8,211 nucleotides of DNA from Acidobacteriota bacterium (GCA_003222555.1 QHWL01000293.1:1873-10083); one strand, 5' to 3'; shown: positions 1-7,528, counted from the stretch's first letter. Translations and numbers: made by a program. Notes: a model not told the origin generated them from the sequence alone.

Positions 1-1
1 T

Positions 2-286
2 GAAATCGGTATCGGGTCGGCGGTCGAGCTCTTCGCGAAGTATGCCGGCCGTCCGGCCGACCTGACGATGTGGCTGCAGGGCGCGGCCATCAACCGCGAC
101 CGCGACCTGCGCCTGCAGTACCTGGCCGGCATGGGCATGAACCTGTTTCAGAACGATCGGATCTATGCGGACCTGCTGGCGTACCGACGCTTCCCCGAGA
201 ACCTGTTCTTCGGGTCCAAGGAGCGTCTGCAGGCATTGTGGGAAGCAGGCGGGGGTAGGCGCTCGCCGGAGGTCGAGAGTCGATAG
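2..286 (+). CDS. C-terminal end of a protein, possibly fused spermidine-synthase-like (5' truncated by window)
   Basis: The reading frame is open from base 2 and ends at TAG (284-286), leaving about 94 residues of a longer protein. It reads as a helical, charged segment with the motif INRDRDLRLQYLAGMGMN followed by YRRFPENLFFGS. I recall this pattern from the C-terminal tail of large acidobacterial proteins annotated as fused MFS/spermidine synthase, but the catalytic part lies outside the window, so the name is tentative. The last dozen residues (GGGRRSPEVESR) are low-complexity and look like a tail outside the conserved domain. It is the only plus-strand gene here, and the IS630 remnant begins about 12 bp after its stop on the opposite strand. 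No start can be assigned. The internal ATG at 68 is in frame but the similarity extends upstream of it. Confidence 0.6.
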   Translation, partial: EIGIGSAVELFAKYAGRPADLTMWLQGAAINRDRDLRLQYLAGMGMNLFQNDRIYADLLAYRRFPENLFFGSKERLQALWEAGGGRRSPEVESR

Positions 287-297
287 TCCCAGGTTGG

Positions 298-493
298 TAT
301 CGAGAAGTAGATTCGACTTGGTTCAGCCAGCCGGCGTGCGCCGGGGTGTGCACGAGCGTCAACGTCGGCCACAGCGCGCGGAGGCGGGCGGCCGGTTTGT
401 CGCCGTGGTGCGACGAGCAGTTGTCGCAATCCAGAAGACGCGGCGTGCGGACCGATAGGGTTCGATGGTCATCACCGGCTCGACGAGCCAGCG
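298..493 (-). pseudogene. IS630-family transposase remnant, C-terminal part, frameshifted
   Basis: Reading the minus strand from 493 down gives three collinear pieces in different frames. The first is WLVEPVMTIEPYRSARRVFWI (split here as WLVEPVMTIEPY then RSARRVFWI). The second is DNCSSHHGDKPAARLRALWP followed by TLTLVHTPAHAGWLNQVE. The third is IYFSI. These are hallmarks of IS630/Tc1-like DDE transposases: the second catalytic Asp sits in the DN-SSH block and the terminal acidic residue in the H-A-x-W-L-N-Q-x-E block. Frame changes near 426-431 and near 313-316 are each explained by loss of one base. Both the upstream catalytic half and the segment after IYFSI are missing, so this is a dead internal fragment of about 65 codons. 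No terminal inverted repeats were found. It sits 6 bp from the SGNH hydrolase stop codon. Confidence 0.82.
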
Positions 494-499
494 CTAAAG

Positions 500-1831
500 C
501 TACCGGCCCCGGCCGTGACCGGAGAACAGATTCAACTCCACCGACTTCCCCATGGCGTAGTAGCCCGCGGGGCTCGGATGAATGCCGTCCCCGCAGTTGA
601 GCGGCGGGTTCATGAGGTCAGGGTTCGTCGGATCGCGCACAACTCGGTCGAAGTCGATCACGGCATCGAACGGCGCTTTCGAGCGGATCCACTGGTTGAC
701 CTCGTTCCTGATCCGGGTTTTGTCCGCGTTCCATCCGGTGTTGGTTCCGGCGGCTGCCACGTTGTGGCGAGGAATGATTGTCGCCCCGGCGATCCGGATA
801 CCTTTGGCCTTGACCCGCTGAATGATCGACGTCATCCCAGCGACCACTTGAGCCGCGGGCGCCCCACGTCGGATGTCATTGGTTCCCATGAACAGCACGA
901 CGTCGGTCACGCCGTGGTGGGACAGCACGTCGCGATCGAGCCGTTCCATTCCCGGCGTGCTGTCGGCCGGTGGCGTGAGCCCCTGGCGGGTGAGCGTGTT
1001 GCCGCCGATCCCCTCGTTCACGACGGCCTTCACGCCGTCGCGCCGGCCACGCCCCGGGGGCGCGTTCACGTTGTGCTCCAGACCGAGCCGTATCGACAGC
1101 ACATCCTCCCAGCGGTCGTGGGCGTCAGGCGTGCTGCAGGTGCCGTCGGTGATGGAATCGCCAAAGGCGACAATCGCTCCACGAGACGTCGCCGACTCCA
1201 CGTCGATAGCTTTCAGCCACCACAGCGACGTCGTCGTCGCCCCGAACGGCATACGGCCTTCCGCGGATGCGACGTCGCCGGTGCCGTCAGCGCTCCTATA
1301 GGAGGTGACGACGGCGCCGGTGTGCTGACTCGGCCTGACGTTTGCTCCAGGAATGTAAAGGCTCACCGCAATATCCTGTTGCGCCAGGACCGGCAGGCGC
1401 ACCGGATCGCTCCACGTGCTGCCCCCTACGGGAATCGTGGCCTCGGAGGCCCCGTTGAACTTGAGAGGTCGATTGGATCCAGCGGCAAGTGCGGATCCCT
1501 GAATTCGACGGCCGATATAAGCGCGGCCGATCGTCACCGGTTCAATGCCGAAGGCGTTGTCGAGGCGAATGCGAACACTGTCGCCTGGAATCGTGACCCT
1601 CGCGATCATTCGGACCGTCGCGTTCGTGATCGGCGTCTCACCTAGCGCTTGTTGAGAGGTGCCCCACGCCGTCACCCACGCCTCGGAGTTCGTCACAGGC
1701 TGGGCACCAGCCGCCGGCCATGCGTTTGATTCCCGCACGAGGAATAGAGAGGTTGCGCACGCGCCGAACAGGAAGATCGCGCACGTGCTTGCGAGCCGGC
1801 CGGTCGTCGTCCAGCGTCCAATGATGATCAT
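500..1831 (-). CDS. Secreted SGNH/GDSL-family esterase
   Basis: The 443-residue protein has an N-terminal hydrophobic signal segment (about residues 13-32), so it is probably exported to the periplasm or outside. All SGNH blocks are visible. Block I is FGDSITDG at 223-230 with nucleophile Ser226. Block II is NEGIGGN at 272-278, block III is GTND at 316-319, and block V is DGIHPS at 415-420 with Asp415 and His418. Residues about 50-210 (starting AWVTAWGTSQ) match the N-terminal extension typical of XynE-like SGNH hydrolases, so a carbohydrate or xylan acetyl/acyl esterase is a reasonable family-based guess; the true substrate is unknown. The start is ATG at 1829-1831, with no clear Shine-Dalgarno sequence. 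Its start lies 48 nt after the gamma-glutamyltransferase stop, so co-transcription is likely. The stop codon abuts the IS630 remnant. Confidence 0.9.
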   Translation of the reverse strand: MIIIGRWTTTGRLASTCAIFLFGACATSLFLVRESNAWPAAGAQPVTNSEAWVTAWGTSQQALGETPITNATVRMIARVTIPGDSVRIRLDNAFGIEPVTIGRAYIGRRIQGSALAAGSNRPLKFNGASEATIPVGGSTWSDPVRLPVLAQQDIAVSLYIPGANVRPSQHTGAVVTSYRSADGTGDVASAEGRMPFGATTTSLWWLKAIDVESATSRGAIVAFGDSITDGTCSTPDAHDRWEDVLSIRLGLEHNVNAPPGRGRRDGVKAVVNEGIGGNTLTRQGLTPPADSTPGMERLDRDVLSHHGVTDVVLFMGTNDIRRGAPAAQVVAGMTSIIQRVKAKGIRIAGATIIPRHNVAAAGTNTGWNADKTRIRNEVNQWIRSKAPFDAVIDFDRVVRDPTNPDLMNPPLNCGDGIHPSPAGYYAMGKSVELNLFSGHGRGR

Positions 1832-1879
1832 GGGCAGCAGATTACTTCAAAACGGTTCTGTGGAGCACAGGTCGGCGGT

Positions 1880-3721
1880 TCACCGCACGATCTGTCGCGT
1901 TTGTTGAACGCTCGAAGCAGTGCCGCCGCCACGGGGGTCGGCGACGCCGATGAGCGTTCCGTCGGGGAGCACGAATATCGACTGAGTATCGCCCTGGTAG
2001 CCTGGGCGCGCCTCGACGTCGTGGCCCATCGCGCGCACCGCCGCCTCGACGTCCGAGCGCATGCCGTCGCGCTCGTATTGAAGCACGTCAGGGAGGTGCT
2101 GATGGTGCAGTCGGGGAGCGGCCGTGGCGTTGACGATGTCCATGTTGAAGTCAACAATGTTCGAGACAATCTGGGTAATGGTGGTGATGATCGTCGGCCC
2201 GCCCGGTGTGCCTGTGACGAGCTTCACCCGCCCGCTCGGGTCGAGCAGGATCGTCGGCGTCATCGACGACAGCATGCGCTTCTCAGGCTCGATGGCGTTG
2301 GCTTCCCCTTGTACCAGACCGAATTGGTTCGGTGAACCGGGCCTGGCCGCAAAGTCGTCCATCTCGTTGTTCAGAAGGAACCCGGCGCCGGCCACGGTCA
2401 CGAGGTTCCCGTAGAGGGAATTGAGCGTCGTGGTGACCGCAACGGCGTTGCCTTGGCGATCCACGACCGAGTAATGGGTGGTGTGCTGGCTTTCCCGACG
2501 AGAGCGCTCGCCGGCCGGAGCGGGTCCCATCCCGGGACGCACCTGGTCCGAAGGCGTGGCGCGATCGGCCCGTATCTCCGCACGCCGCTCAACCGCGTAC
2601 GCACTTGAGATCATCCGCTCGGTCGGCTGGGAGATGAAATCGGGATCGGCGAGATACGCGTTGCGGTCGGCGAACGCGCGTTTAACGGCTTCTGTCCAGA
2701 GATGCACGTGATCGCGCGACAGGTAACCAAGCACTCGGAGGTCGTACCCCTCGAGGATGTTGAGGATCTGCGCCATCGTGGCTCCGCCGGAGGAAGGCGG
2801 AGGCATCGTGATGACGGTGTGGTGACGGTACCGGAACACGATCGGATCGCGCCAGACTGCGCTGTACCGGCCGAGGTCGTCACGAGTCACAATGCCGCGG
2901 CCGCGACGCATCTCAGCCTCGACCAGTGCGGCCGTGCGCCCGCGATAGAAGCTGTCTCTCCCGTCGAGGGCGATCCGGCGGAGCGTCTCCGCGAGATCAC
3001 GCTGGACGAGGCGGTCGCCAACACGCGGCGCTCGACCGTCTTGGAGGAACGCCGCTGAGGTCGCCGGATACCGCTGGAGCTGCTGGTCGAACATCTGGAG
3101 CGATTGCGCCAGACGCTCGTGCACCACGATTCCCTCGGCGAGGTTCACTGCCGGCTGCACCAACTCGGCCCAGGGATGCGAGCCGAAACGCTTGTGCGCT
3201 TCCCACATCCCGGCGACTGACCCGGGCACGGCGGCGGCCAAATGACCCACGACGGCGCGGTCGGTCAGTGCTCCTCGCTGGTCGAGATACATGTCACGAG
3301 TGGCTGCAAGCGGCGCCTTCTCGCGAAAATCAAGCGCGGCGGTCCGGCCGTCGGCCATTCGGACGACCATGAAACCGCCTCCGCCAATGTTGCCCGCCTC
3401 CGGATTCACCACCGCGAGCGCGAAGTGGATTGCTACCGCCGCGTCGACCGCGTTGCCGCCGCGGCGGAGCTCCTCGACGCCCATCTCGCTCGCAACGCGA
3501 TCGGTTGTCGAGACCATGCCGTCCGCGCCGTAGGTTGCAACCACGTGTCGGCCCGGGAACGCCCAACGATCCGGCGCGACTAACCCTCCAGGGCCTCCAG
3601 GGTCCACAGGTGCGATTTCGGTGCCGATGCTCGGCGTGCGGCGGGGCTCGCGAGAGCAGGCGGTTGCCACAACCAGCGCAGCTGTCGAGATGATTTGGAA
3701 AAACCTGAACGTGCTTCGCAT
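1880..3721 (-). CDS. ggt: Gamma-glutamyltransferase (glutathione hydrolase), lipoprotein
   Basis: This 613-residue Ntn-hydrolase would remove or transfer the gamma-glutamyl group of glutathione and related peptides outside the cytoplasm. The precursor should self-cleave before Thr414 in the T-THYSVVD motif (414-421), giving a large subunit and a 200-residue small subunit. Other family landmarks are FREKAP at 132-137 (Arg133 binds the glutamyl carboxylate), NNEMDDF at 451-457, SSMTPT at 485-490, and GTPGG at 504-508 (oxyanion hole). The stretch 458-483 resembles the lid-loop region of E. coli-type enzymes. The N-terminus has a hydrophobic segment ending in VATAC with Cys22, a passable lipobox, so it is probably a membrane-anchored lipoprotein. 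Length is close to the usual 560-600 residues and nothing essential is missing. ATG at 3719-3721; a Shine-Dalgarno sequence is not evident. The upstream 190 nt gap suggests its own promoter. Confidence 0.95.
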   Translation of the reverse strand: MRSTFRFFQIISTAALVVATACSREPRRTPSIGTEIAPVDPGGPGGLVAPDRWAFPGRHVVATYGADGMVSTTDRVASEMGVEELRRGGNAVDAAVAIHFALAVVNPEAGNIGGGGFMVVRMADGRTAALDFREKAPLAATRDMYLDQRGALTDRAVVGHLAAAVPGSVAGMWEAHKRFGSHPWAELVQPAVNLAEGIVVHERLAQSLQMFDQQLQRYPATSAAFLQDGRAPRVGDRLVQRDLAETLRRIALDGRDSFYRGRTAALVEAEMRRGRGIVTRDDLGRYSAVWRDPIVFRYRHHTVITMPPPSSGGATMAQILNILEGYDLRVLGYLSRDHVHLWTEAVKRAFADRNAYLADPDFISQPTERMISSAYAVERRAEIRADRATPSDQVRPGMGPAPAGERSRRESQHTTHYSVVDRQGNAVAVTTTLNSLYGNLVTVAGAGFLLNNEMDDFAARPGSPNQFGLVQGEANAIEPEKRMLSSMTPTILLDPSGRVKLVTGTPGGPTIITTITQIVSNIVDFNMDIVNATAAPRLHHQHLPDVLQYERDGMRSDVEAAVRAMGHDVEARPGYQGDTQSIFVLPDGTLIGVADPRGGGTASSVQQTRQIVR

Positions 3722-3911
3722 AAAGACGGACGATATCCGCTCAGTTTCCGCCGGCAGCGCTCCGCCCTGATGTGACCTGGGCGGTCTGACTAAACGTCAG
3801 TAGCAAAGAGGGATCACCGGATAGCAATGGGGGCCACAGTCGAGACCGAACCCGCGCGAGAACGCACCCGGTTCGGCAAAACTCTTCGGCGCCAAACATC
3901 AGCGACCGAGT

Positions 3912-4916
3912 CTACCTGGTCGCATCCAGCAACTCCAGCATTGCCGACGAGACGGCGCTCGGCTTCTCCCGCGGCAGGAAGTGTCCGGCGCCCGTGACGA
4001 CCCGGCGGGCAACAAGTGAGGTAAACGACACGCGCTCCGCAGGCGTGTCCGCCGGCGGAGGTCCGAGTCCATCGTCAGCCCCGTACAGCACGATTGACGG
4101 AACCTCGATCGTCGGCCGCTCAGCCAGTTGGCGTTCCAGTGTGGCAAAGCGTGGTTCGCCTGGCGCGTTGAGGTTGCGATGACGGTAGGAATGAATCACG
4201 ACGTCGACGAAATCGGGATTGTCGAATGACATCGCCGTCTTGTTGAACGTTTCGTCCGTGAAGCGCCACGTCGGCGACCATGTTTCCCAAAGCAGCCGGC
4301 AAATGCTGCGGCGATTGCGTTCGAGCCCGACACGGCCTCGTTCGGTATTGAAGTACCACTGATACCACAAGGCTCGTTCCCTCTCCGGTGTAGCCGGCTG
4401 CGGCGCTCCGAGGGTGTCCTGAATCGTATAGCCACCGATGAGGACGGCCGCGCGTACCCGCTCCGGATGAAGTGCGGCGGCAATGCACGCCGCGCGACCA
4501 CCCCAGTCGTAGCCAGCCACCGCAAATCGCGACAGCCCGAGCGCGTCAGCGAGGTCGATCAAGTCTTGGCCTATCGCGGGTTGTTCCGCCATCCGAGGGG
4601 CGGACGGTTCACGAAAACGTGTGGGGCCGTACCCGCGGAGGTACGGAACGATTACCCGGTACCCCTTGCCGGCAAGCGGCGGCACCACCTCGTCCCAGGC
4701 CCGGACGTCGTCCGGAAAGCCGTGCAGCAGGATGATGGGGAAGCCCTGGACGTCACCGCTCTCCTCAAAGCCAACATTCAGCACAAGCGTTTGGATGGCA
4801 CGCGCGCTTGGTGACGTGCGAGCTTGAGCCCAGGCTTTGCGTCGTTTTACGACGGTGCTCGCTAGAGCACCGGCGGCGGCTGCGAGTTTGAGGAATCTTC
4901 TACGGCTCTGCAGCAT
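3912..4916 (-). CDS. Tat-exported alpha/beta hydrolase, epoxide-hydrolase-like
   Basis: The protein has 334 residues. Residues 4-10 are SRRRFLK, a textbook twin-arginine motif, followed by an Ala-rich hydrophobic stretch and an AWA cleavage site at about 28-30, so it should cross the membrane folded. The alpha/beta-hydrolase core shows the HGFPDD oxyanion motif (65-70), the nucleophile elbow GYDWGG (135-140) with Asp137, an acid in YGADDG (278-283), and the base His312 in GAGHFLP. An Asp nucleophile with a following Trp is characteristic of epoxide hydrolases and haloalkane dehalogenases rather than esterases. The Tyr-rich lid (YQWYFN, 185-190) also fits epoxide hydrolases. Natural substrate unknown. 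The ATG at 4914-4916 has a good GAGG ribosome-binding site (4924-4927), 7 nt away. The upstream gene ends 99 nt before it. Confidence 0.88.
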   Translation of the reverse strand: MLQSRRRFLKLAAAAGALASTVVKRRKAWAQARTSPSARAIQTLVLNVGFEESGDVQGFPIILLHGFPDDVRAWDEVVPPLAGKGYRVIVPYLRGYGPTRFREPSAPRMAEQPAIGQDLIDLADALGLSRFAVAGYDWGGRAACIAAALHPERVRAAVLIGGYTIQDTLGAPQPATPERERALWYQWYFNTERGRVGLERNRRSICRLLWETWSPTWRFTDETFNKTAMSFDNPDFVDVVIHSYRHRNLNAPGEPRFATLERQLAERPTIEVPSIVLYGADDGLGPPPADTPAERVSFTSLVARRVVTGAGHFLPREKPSAVSSAMLELLDATR

Positions 4917-5015
4917 CGAATCGCCTCAGTCCTTACGCCTTTGCGAGAACCCAGGTGTCGGCGCCTTCGGCGGAACGACGTTGGGCCGCAGCCCGACGCG
5001 CCGCAACCGGCACTG

Positions 5016-6158
5016 TTATTTCGAACGCTCGACGACGTCGGTGTAAGTGCGGATCTGATGTCCGCGGACGGCGTTCAGTAAGCTGAAGATTGAATCGAGA
5101 AGCTGGACTGAATGCAGATCTCGTGTGACGATTCCTGGTGGATACAAGAAGCCTGAATCGAAGTACGCGCGGATGAACGTGCTGTTCTCGTTCAGCGGCA
5201 GTGCAGCCACATTGGAGTAGTAGTGCTGCCAGGCGTCGCTCTGGAATAGGTACTGCTCAACGTTTGACGTGTAGACGTAGTTGACGGTCGCCCCGTGCTC
5301 CATCAGGTACCGCCCGACAGCACGGATCGCCTTGTCCCCTCCGAAATCGCCCACAATCGGGACCAGCAGGTTGTGCCGTTCGAACTCGCGCAGTATGCGA
5401 AAGTTCTGCTCAGTCGCCACGTAGCTGTGATTCAGACCCGCCTGGTCGGTCGCCGTCATCAGCTCGGCGTAGGTCGGAAACCATCGGGCGGCGACGCTTT
5501 GTCGCGGGAAGGAGTAGCGCAGGTCCGGCCCTTCTGAAAAGAACGCACGGTAAACGTACTCGAGATTGCGGCGGTCGTCGGCGGTCAGCAGAAATCCATG
5601 TCGCTTGACGAGCCGGTTCTCGACCTCTTTCAGATTCTTCTGAAACAGCGTCTCGCTGCCGGTCACGTCGTTGTAGGCGCCGAAGAGCGTCGCGGGTGGC
5701 GCCGAGCGCTCGAGACCCGCTGGCCGCGGGCGAGAGAAGAGGCGAGACAGAAAATCGGCGCGATCGTCGGACATTTCCAGGATTGCCTTGAACAGAAGGT
5801 GCTCGATCATGTTCTGGCGCCGGATGTCGATGATGAACGCCATGCGGGGACGAAGCGCCGTGATGTAGGTGAAATTCTGATCCGGCCCGACGCCAAGGTA
5901 GGCGCCGTCGGATGACGAGCTCGTCTTGAGCTTGGGAATGACCTCCTGGTAGGTCGTCTCGTTCGACAGGAAATTGTCCGAGCGGAAGACCCCGCCAGGC
6001 TCGGAAAAATCGACGATCATCTGCCAGAACGCCCGGTCGCTGAGCTGCTTGGGCAGAGTATCGGCGGCTCGACCGCGCGGGGCGACCAGCGCCACGCCCA
6101 ACAGGCTGAACAGCGTGGTCACGGTCAGCACGAATATGTGGCGACGTGGCATCATCAT
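5016..6158 (-). CDS. Exported protein of unknown function, LIC_10091-like, with Rossmann/methyltransferase-like segment
   Basis: This 380-residue protein starts with a Sec-type signal (MMMPRR, hydrophobic 8-26, likely cleavage near RAA-D at 30-33). The mature part opens with FWQMIVDFSEPGGVF (44-58) and DNFLSNETTYQEVIP (61-75). It continues with YLGVGPDQNFTYITALRP (87-104) leading into MAFIIDIRRQN (106-116), a glycine loop followed by a strand ending in an acidic residue, as in SAM-dependent methyltransferases. A late block, NHSYVATEQNFRILREFERHN (243-263), precedes VPIVGDFGGDKAIRAVG (266-282). I recall this pattern from a family related to Leptospira LIC_10091 and usually annotated hypothetical; no activity is assigned. 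No SAM-binding proof exists, and an exported methyltransferase would be odd. Any of the three ATG codons could start it; a weak purine stretch precedes the first. It sits between two exported hydrolases. Confidence 0.85.
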   Translation of the reverse strand: MMMPRRHIFVLTVTTLFSLLGVALVAPRGRAADTLPKQLSDRAFWQMIVDFSEPGGVFRSDNFLSNETTYQEVIPKLKTSSSSDGAYLGVGPDQNFTYITALRPRMAFIIDIRRQNMIEHLLFKAILEMSDDRADFLSRLFSRPRPAGLERSAPPATLFGAYNDVTGSETLFQKNLKEVENRLVKRHGFLLTADDRRNLEYVYRAFFSEGPDLRYSFPRQSVAARWFPTYAELMTATDQAGLNHSYVATEQNFRILREFERHNLLVPIVGDFGGDKAIRAVGRYLMEHGATVNYVYTSNVEQYLFQSDAWQHYYSNVAALPLNENSTFIRAYFDSGFLYPPGIVTRDLHSVQLLDSIFSLLNAVRGHQIRTYTDVVERSK

Positions 6159-6289
6159 GGGCCCGCTCGCAGACTCGGGACTGCCGCCGCCACTGCCGTC
6201 TCGTTTGCCTCGCCGGTGACTAAGACGGTACGCGAGGATTGACGACAGTGCGCGTCGTTTGTGTGGAGCACAAGGCCACAGGGCGATGC

Positions 6290-7252
6290 TTAGCCGATCG
6301 CAGTGCTGCCGCGACCTCGTCCGCCCCCTGGCCCAAATGGCGGATACGTGCGCGGATGCAGCACGTGCCGATCCAGGAAAAAGTCCGTGAGCTCCGCAGT
6401 CGCCTGTGCGAACTCAGGATGCGTGTCGAATTCGTGCGGCACGCCGTCGAACGTGTGCAGCTCCGACGGGACTTTGGCCTCGCGCAGGAGTTGTAGGAAG
6501 TGGTAGCTGCTCTCCGGGGGAATATTCATGTCCGCCAGGCCGTGATACAAGATGGTGGGCGGAAACGCCGGTGACACGTACGTCGTCGGACTGGCTGCGC
6601 GGTGCGCTGCCGCATCGCTCCCCGGCGGAAGCAGAATGTGCGCCGCGCCGTTGGCCTCGAGACTGATTTCGGTCCGTGGGTAGAAGGCCACGCACGCGGC
6701 AAGCTCGCTCCCCACCTTCGGATTTCCGCCCTCGCCTTCAAACTCGGGCCGATTCATCGTCCCGGCCGCTGCGAGCGCCAGAAACCCTCCAGCCGAGTAA
6801 CCCACCACGGCGACCCGTTTGGGGTCGATCCCGAGCGCGGTGGCGTTTGCACGCGCCCACCGAATGGCCGTCTTGACATCGTGCAGCATCGCCGGGAACT
6901 TCGCCACTCCCGTGAGCCGGTACTGAGCCGCGATGGACACGTACCCAAGAGCCGTGACCGGAGTGACCTTATCAGGCAGATCGGCAATGCTGCCTCCCCT
7001 GAACCCGCCGCCGTACAGGTGGATGAGCGCCATGTGCTTTTCGGTTCCGGGAGGGGGCCGATAAATGTCGCAATGAAGATCCATGCTGCCGCCCTTGCCG
7101 TACACCACGCCTTTCTCGACCTTCACAGCGCTTGAATTCGACGCCTGACTTGCCGCAGCGAACGCGCGCATAGGAGACGCGACGGCCGCCGCTCCGCCGA
7201 CACCGAGAAACGTTCGTCTAGTGATGTTCGAAGGTCGAGGGTTGTTCAGCAT
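6290..7252 (-). CDS. Tat-exported alpha/beta hydrolase (BD-FAE/HSL-like esterase)
   Basis: With the chosen start the protein has 320 residues. It begins with a twin-arginine signal, TRRTFLG (11-17), then an Ala-rich segment and cleavage near RAFAAA (29-34). The hydrolase core has the oxyanion motif HLYGGGF (78-84), the nucleophile elbow GYSAGG (151-156) with Ser153, the acid Asp241 in GLADMN, and His273 in GVPHEF. This arrangement fits hormone-sensitive-lipase or ferulic-acid-esterase-like carboxylesterases; the substrate is unknown. The C-terminus is a Gly/Pro/Arg-rich tail (305-315). An in-frame ATG at 7303 would add 17 residues before the signal. I prefer the ATG at 7250-7252 because a good promoter overlaps that extension, and because the twin-arginine motif then lies about 10 residues from the start, as is usual. 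There is no Shine-Dalgarno sequence, consistent with a leaderless message. Confidence 0.9.
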   Translation of the reverse strand: MLNNPRPSNITRRTFLGVGGAAAVASPMRAFAAASQASNSSAVKVEKGVVYGKGGSMDLHCDIYRPPPGTEKHMALIHLYGGGFRGGSIADLPDKVTPVTALGYVSIAAQYRLTGVAKFPAMLHDVKTAIRWARANATALGIDPKRVAVVGYSAGGFLALAAAGTMNRPEFEGEGGNPKVGSELAACVAFYPRTEISLEANGAAHILLPPGSDAAAHRAASPTTYVSPAFPPTILYHGLADMNIPPESSYHFLQLLREAKVPSELHTFDGVPHEFDTHPEFAQATAELTDFFLDRHVLHPRTYPPFGPGGGRGRGSTAIG

Positions 7253-7258
7253 GGAGCG

Positions 7259-7288
7259 ATTATAGAGGGGCAAATTCGATGATTGCAA
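7259..7288 (-). promoter_or_regulatory. Sigma-70-like promoter, leaderless arrangement
   Basis: On the minus strand a TTGCAA -35 box (7283-7288, 4 of 6 matches to TTGACA) is followed after 18 bp by a perfect TATAAT -10 box (7259-7264). Only 6 nt (CGCTCC) separate the -10 from the ATG at 7252, so transcription would begin at or next to the first base of the start codon. This supports a leaderless mRNA and argues against the upstream ATG at 7303. A perfect -10 hexamer is rare by chance in such GC-rich sequence. Confidence 0.65.
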
Positions 7289-7384
7289 GGTTGTCGAGGG
7301 CATTCGGAGACGCCGCTACTCCGGCCTGTCGTGTCGCGTGGATGTCGACTTTGTCAGATCGTTTCGCGCGAGTTCCAGGCAGTC

Positions 7385-7405
7385 GTAGTGTCCGGCTCTA
7401 GAGCC
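7385..7405 (+). repeat. REP-like hairpin with GTAG head (plus orientation)
   Basis: GTAG (7385-7388) is followed by TGTCC and a 12-bp perfect palindrome GGCTCTAGAGCC (7394-7405). The GTAGTGTCC head is the same as in the minus-strand copy at 7697-7719. GTAG next to a hairpin foot is the established signature of REP sequences recognised by RAYT (TnpA-REP) transposases. The copy ends exactly where the next element begins. Confidence 0.5.
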
Positions 7406-7517
7406 TGTGAAAAAATGCGACGTTTGAACGCAGAGCTCGCAGAGCACGCAGAGAAATCCTTAGGCATTTCTTCTCGGCGGCCTCCGCCGTCTCTGCGTTG
7501 AACGTGATTTGTTCACA
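7406..7517. repeat. 112-bp inverted-repeat element with CGCAGAG tandem units (MITE/REP-like)
   Basis: The left arm begins TGTGAA (7406-7411) and runs through CGTTTGAACGCAGAG (7421-7435). The right arm is its imperfect reverse complement, CTCTGCGTTGAACG (7491-7504) ending TTCACA (7512-7517). Inside the left half, CGCAGAG is repeated three times at a 9-nt period (7429-7435, 7438-7444, 7447-7453). The right half has a compact hairpin, CGGCGG-CCT-CCGCCG (7475-7489). CGCAGAG-rich interspersed repeats of this sort are known from many environmental genomes, where they yield spurious AELAEHAE-like translations. No target-site duplication is visible. Confidence 0.7.
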
Positions 7518-7528
7518 ACCTCTTTTAG

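Noticed and set aside
515..1645. Long plus-strand open frame (376 codons) opposite the SGNH hydrolase
   Set aside because: It lies wholly antisense to a gene with all catalytic blocks. Its translation is Arg/His/Val-rich without motifs, as expected for a shadow frame in GC-rich DNA.
3786..3800. Inverted repeat CTGAC-TAAAC-GTCAG upstream of the gamma-glutamyltransferase gene
   Set aside because: Five-base arms are too short to distinguish from chance, and no promoter boxes sit beside it.
4620..4672. GGTACC/GTACGG-rich local symmetry
   Set aside because: It lies inside the coding sequence of the epoxide-hydrolase-like gene and is explained by codon use.
7253..7303. N-terminal extension of the esterase from an ATG at 7303
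   Set aside because: A TATAAT/TTGCAA promoter lies within it, and the Tat signal is normally placed only from the ATG at 7252.
7283..7501. Small plus-strand frame containing NAELAEHAEKS
   Set aside because: It is a translation of the CGCAGAG tandem repeat and inverted-repeat element, a well-known source of spurious proteins.
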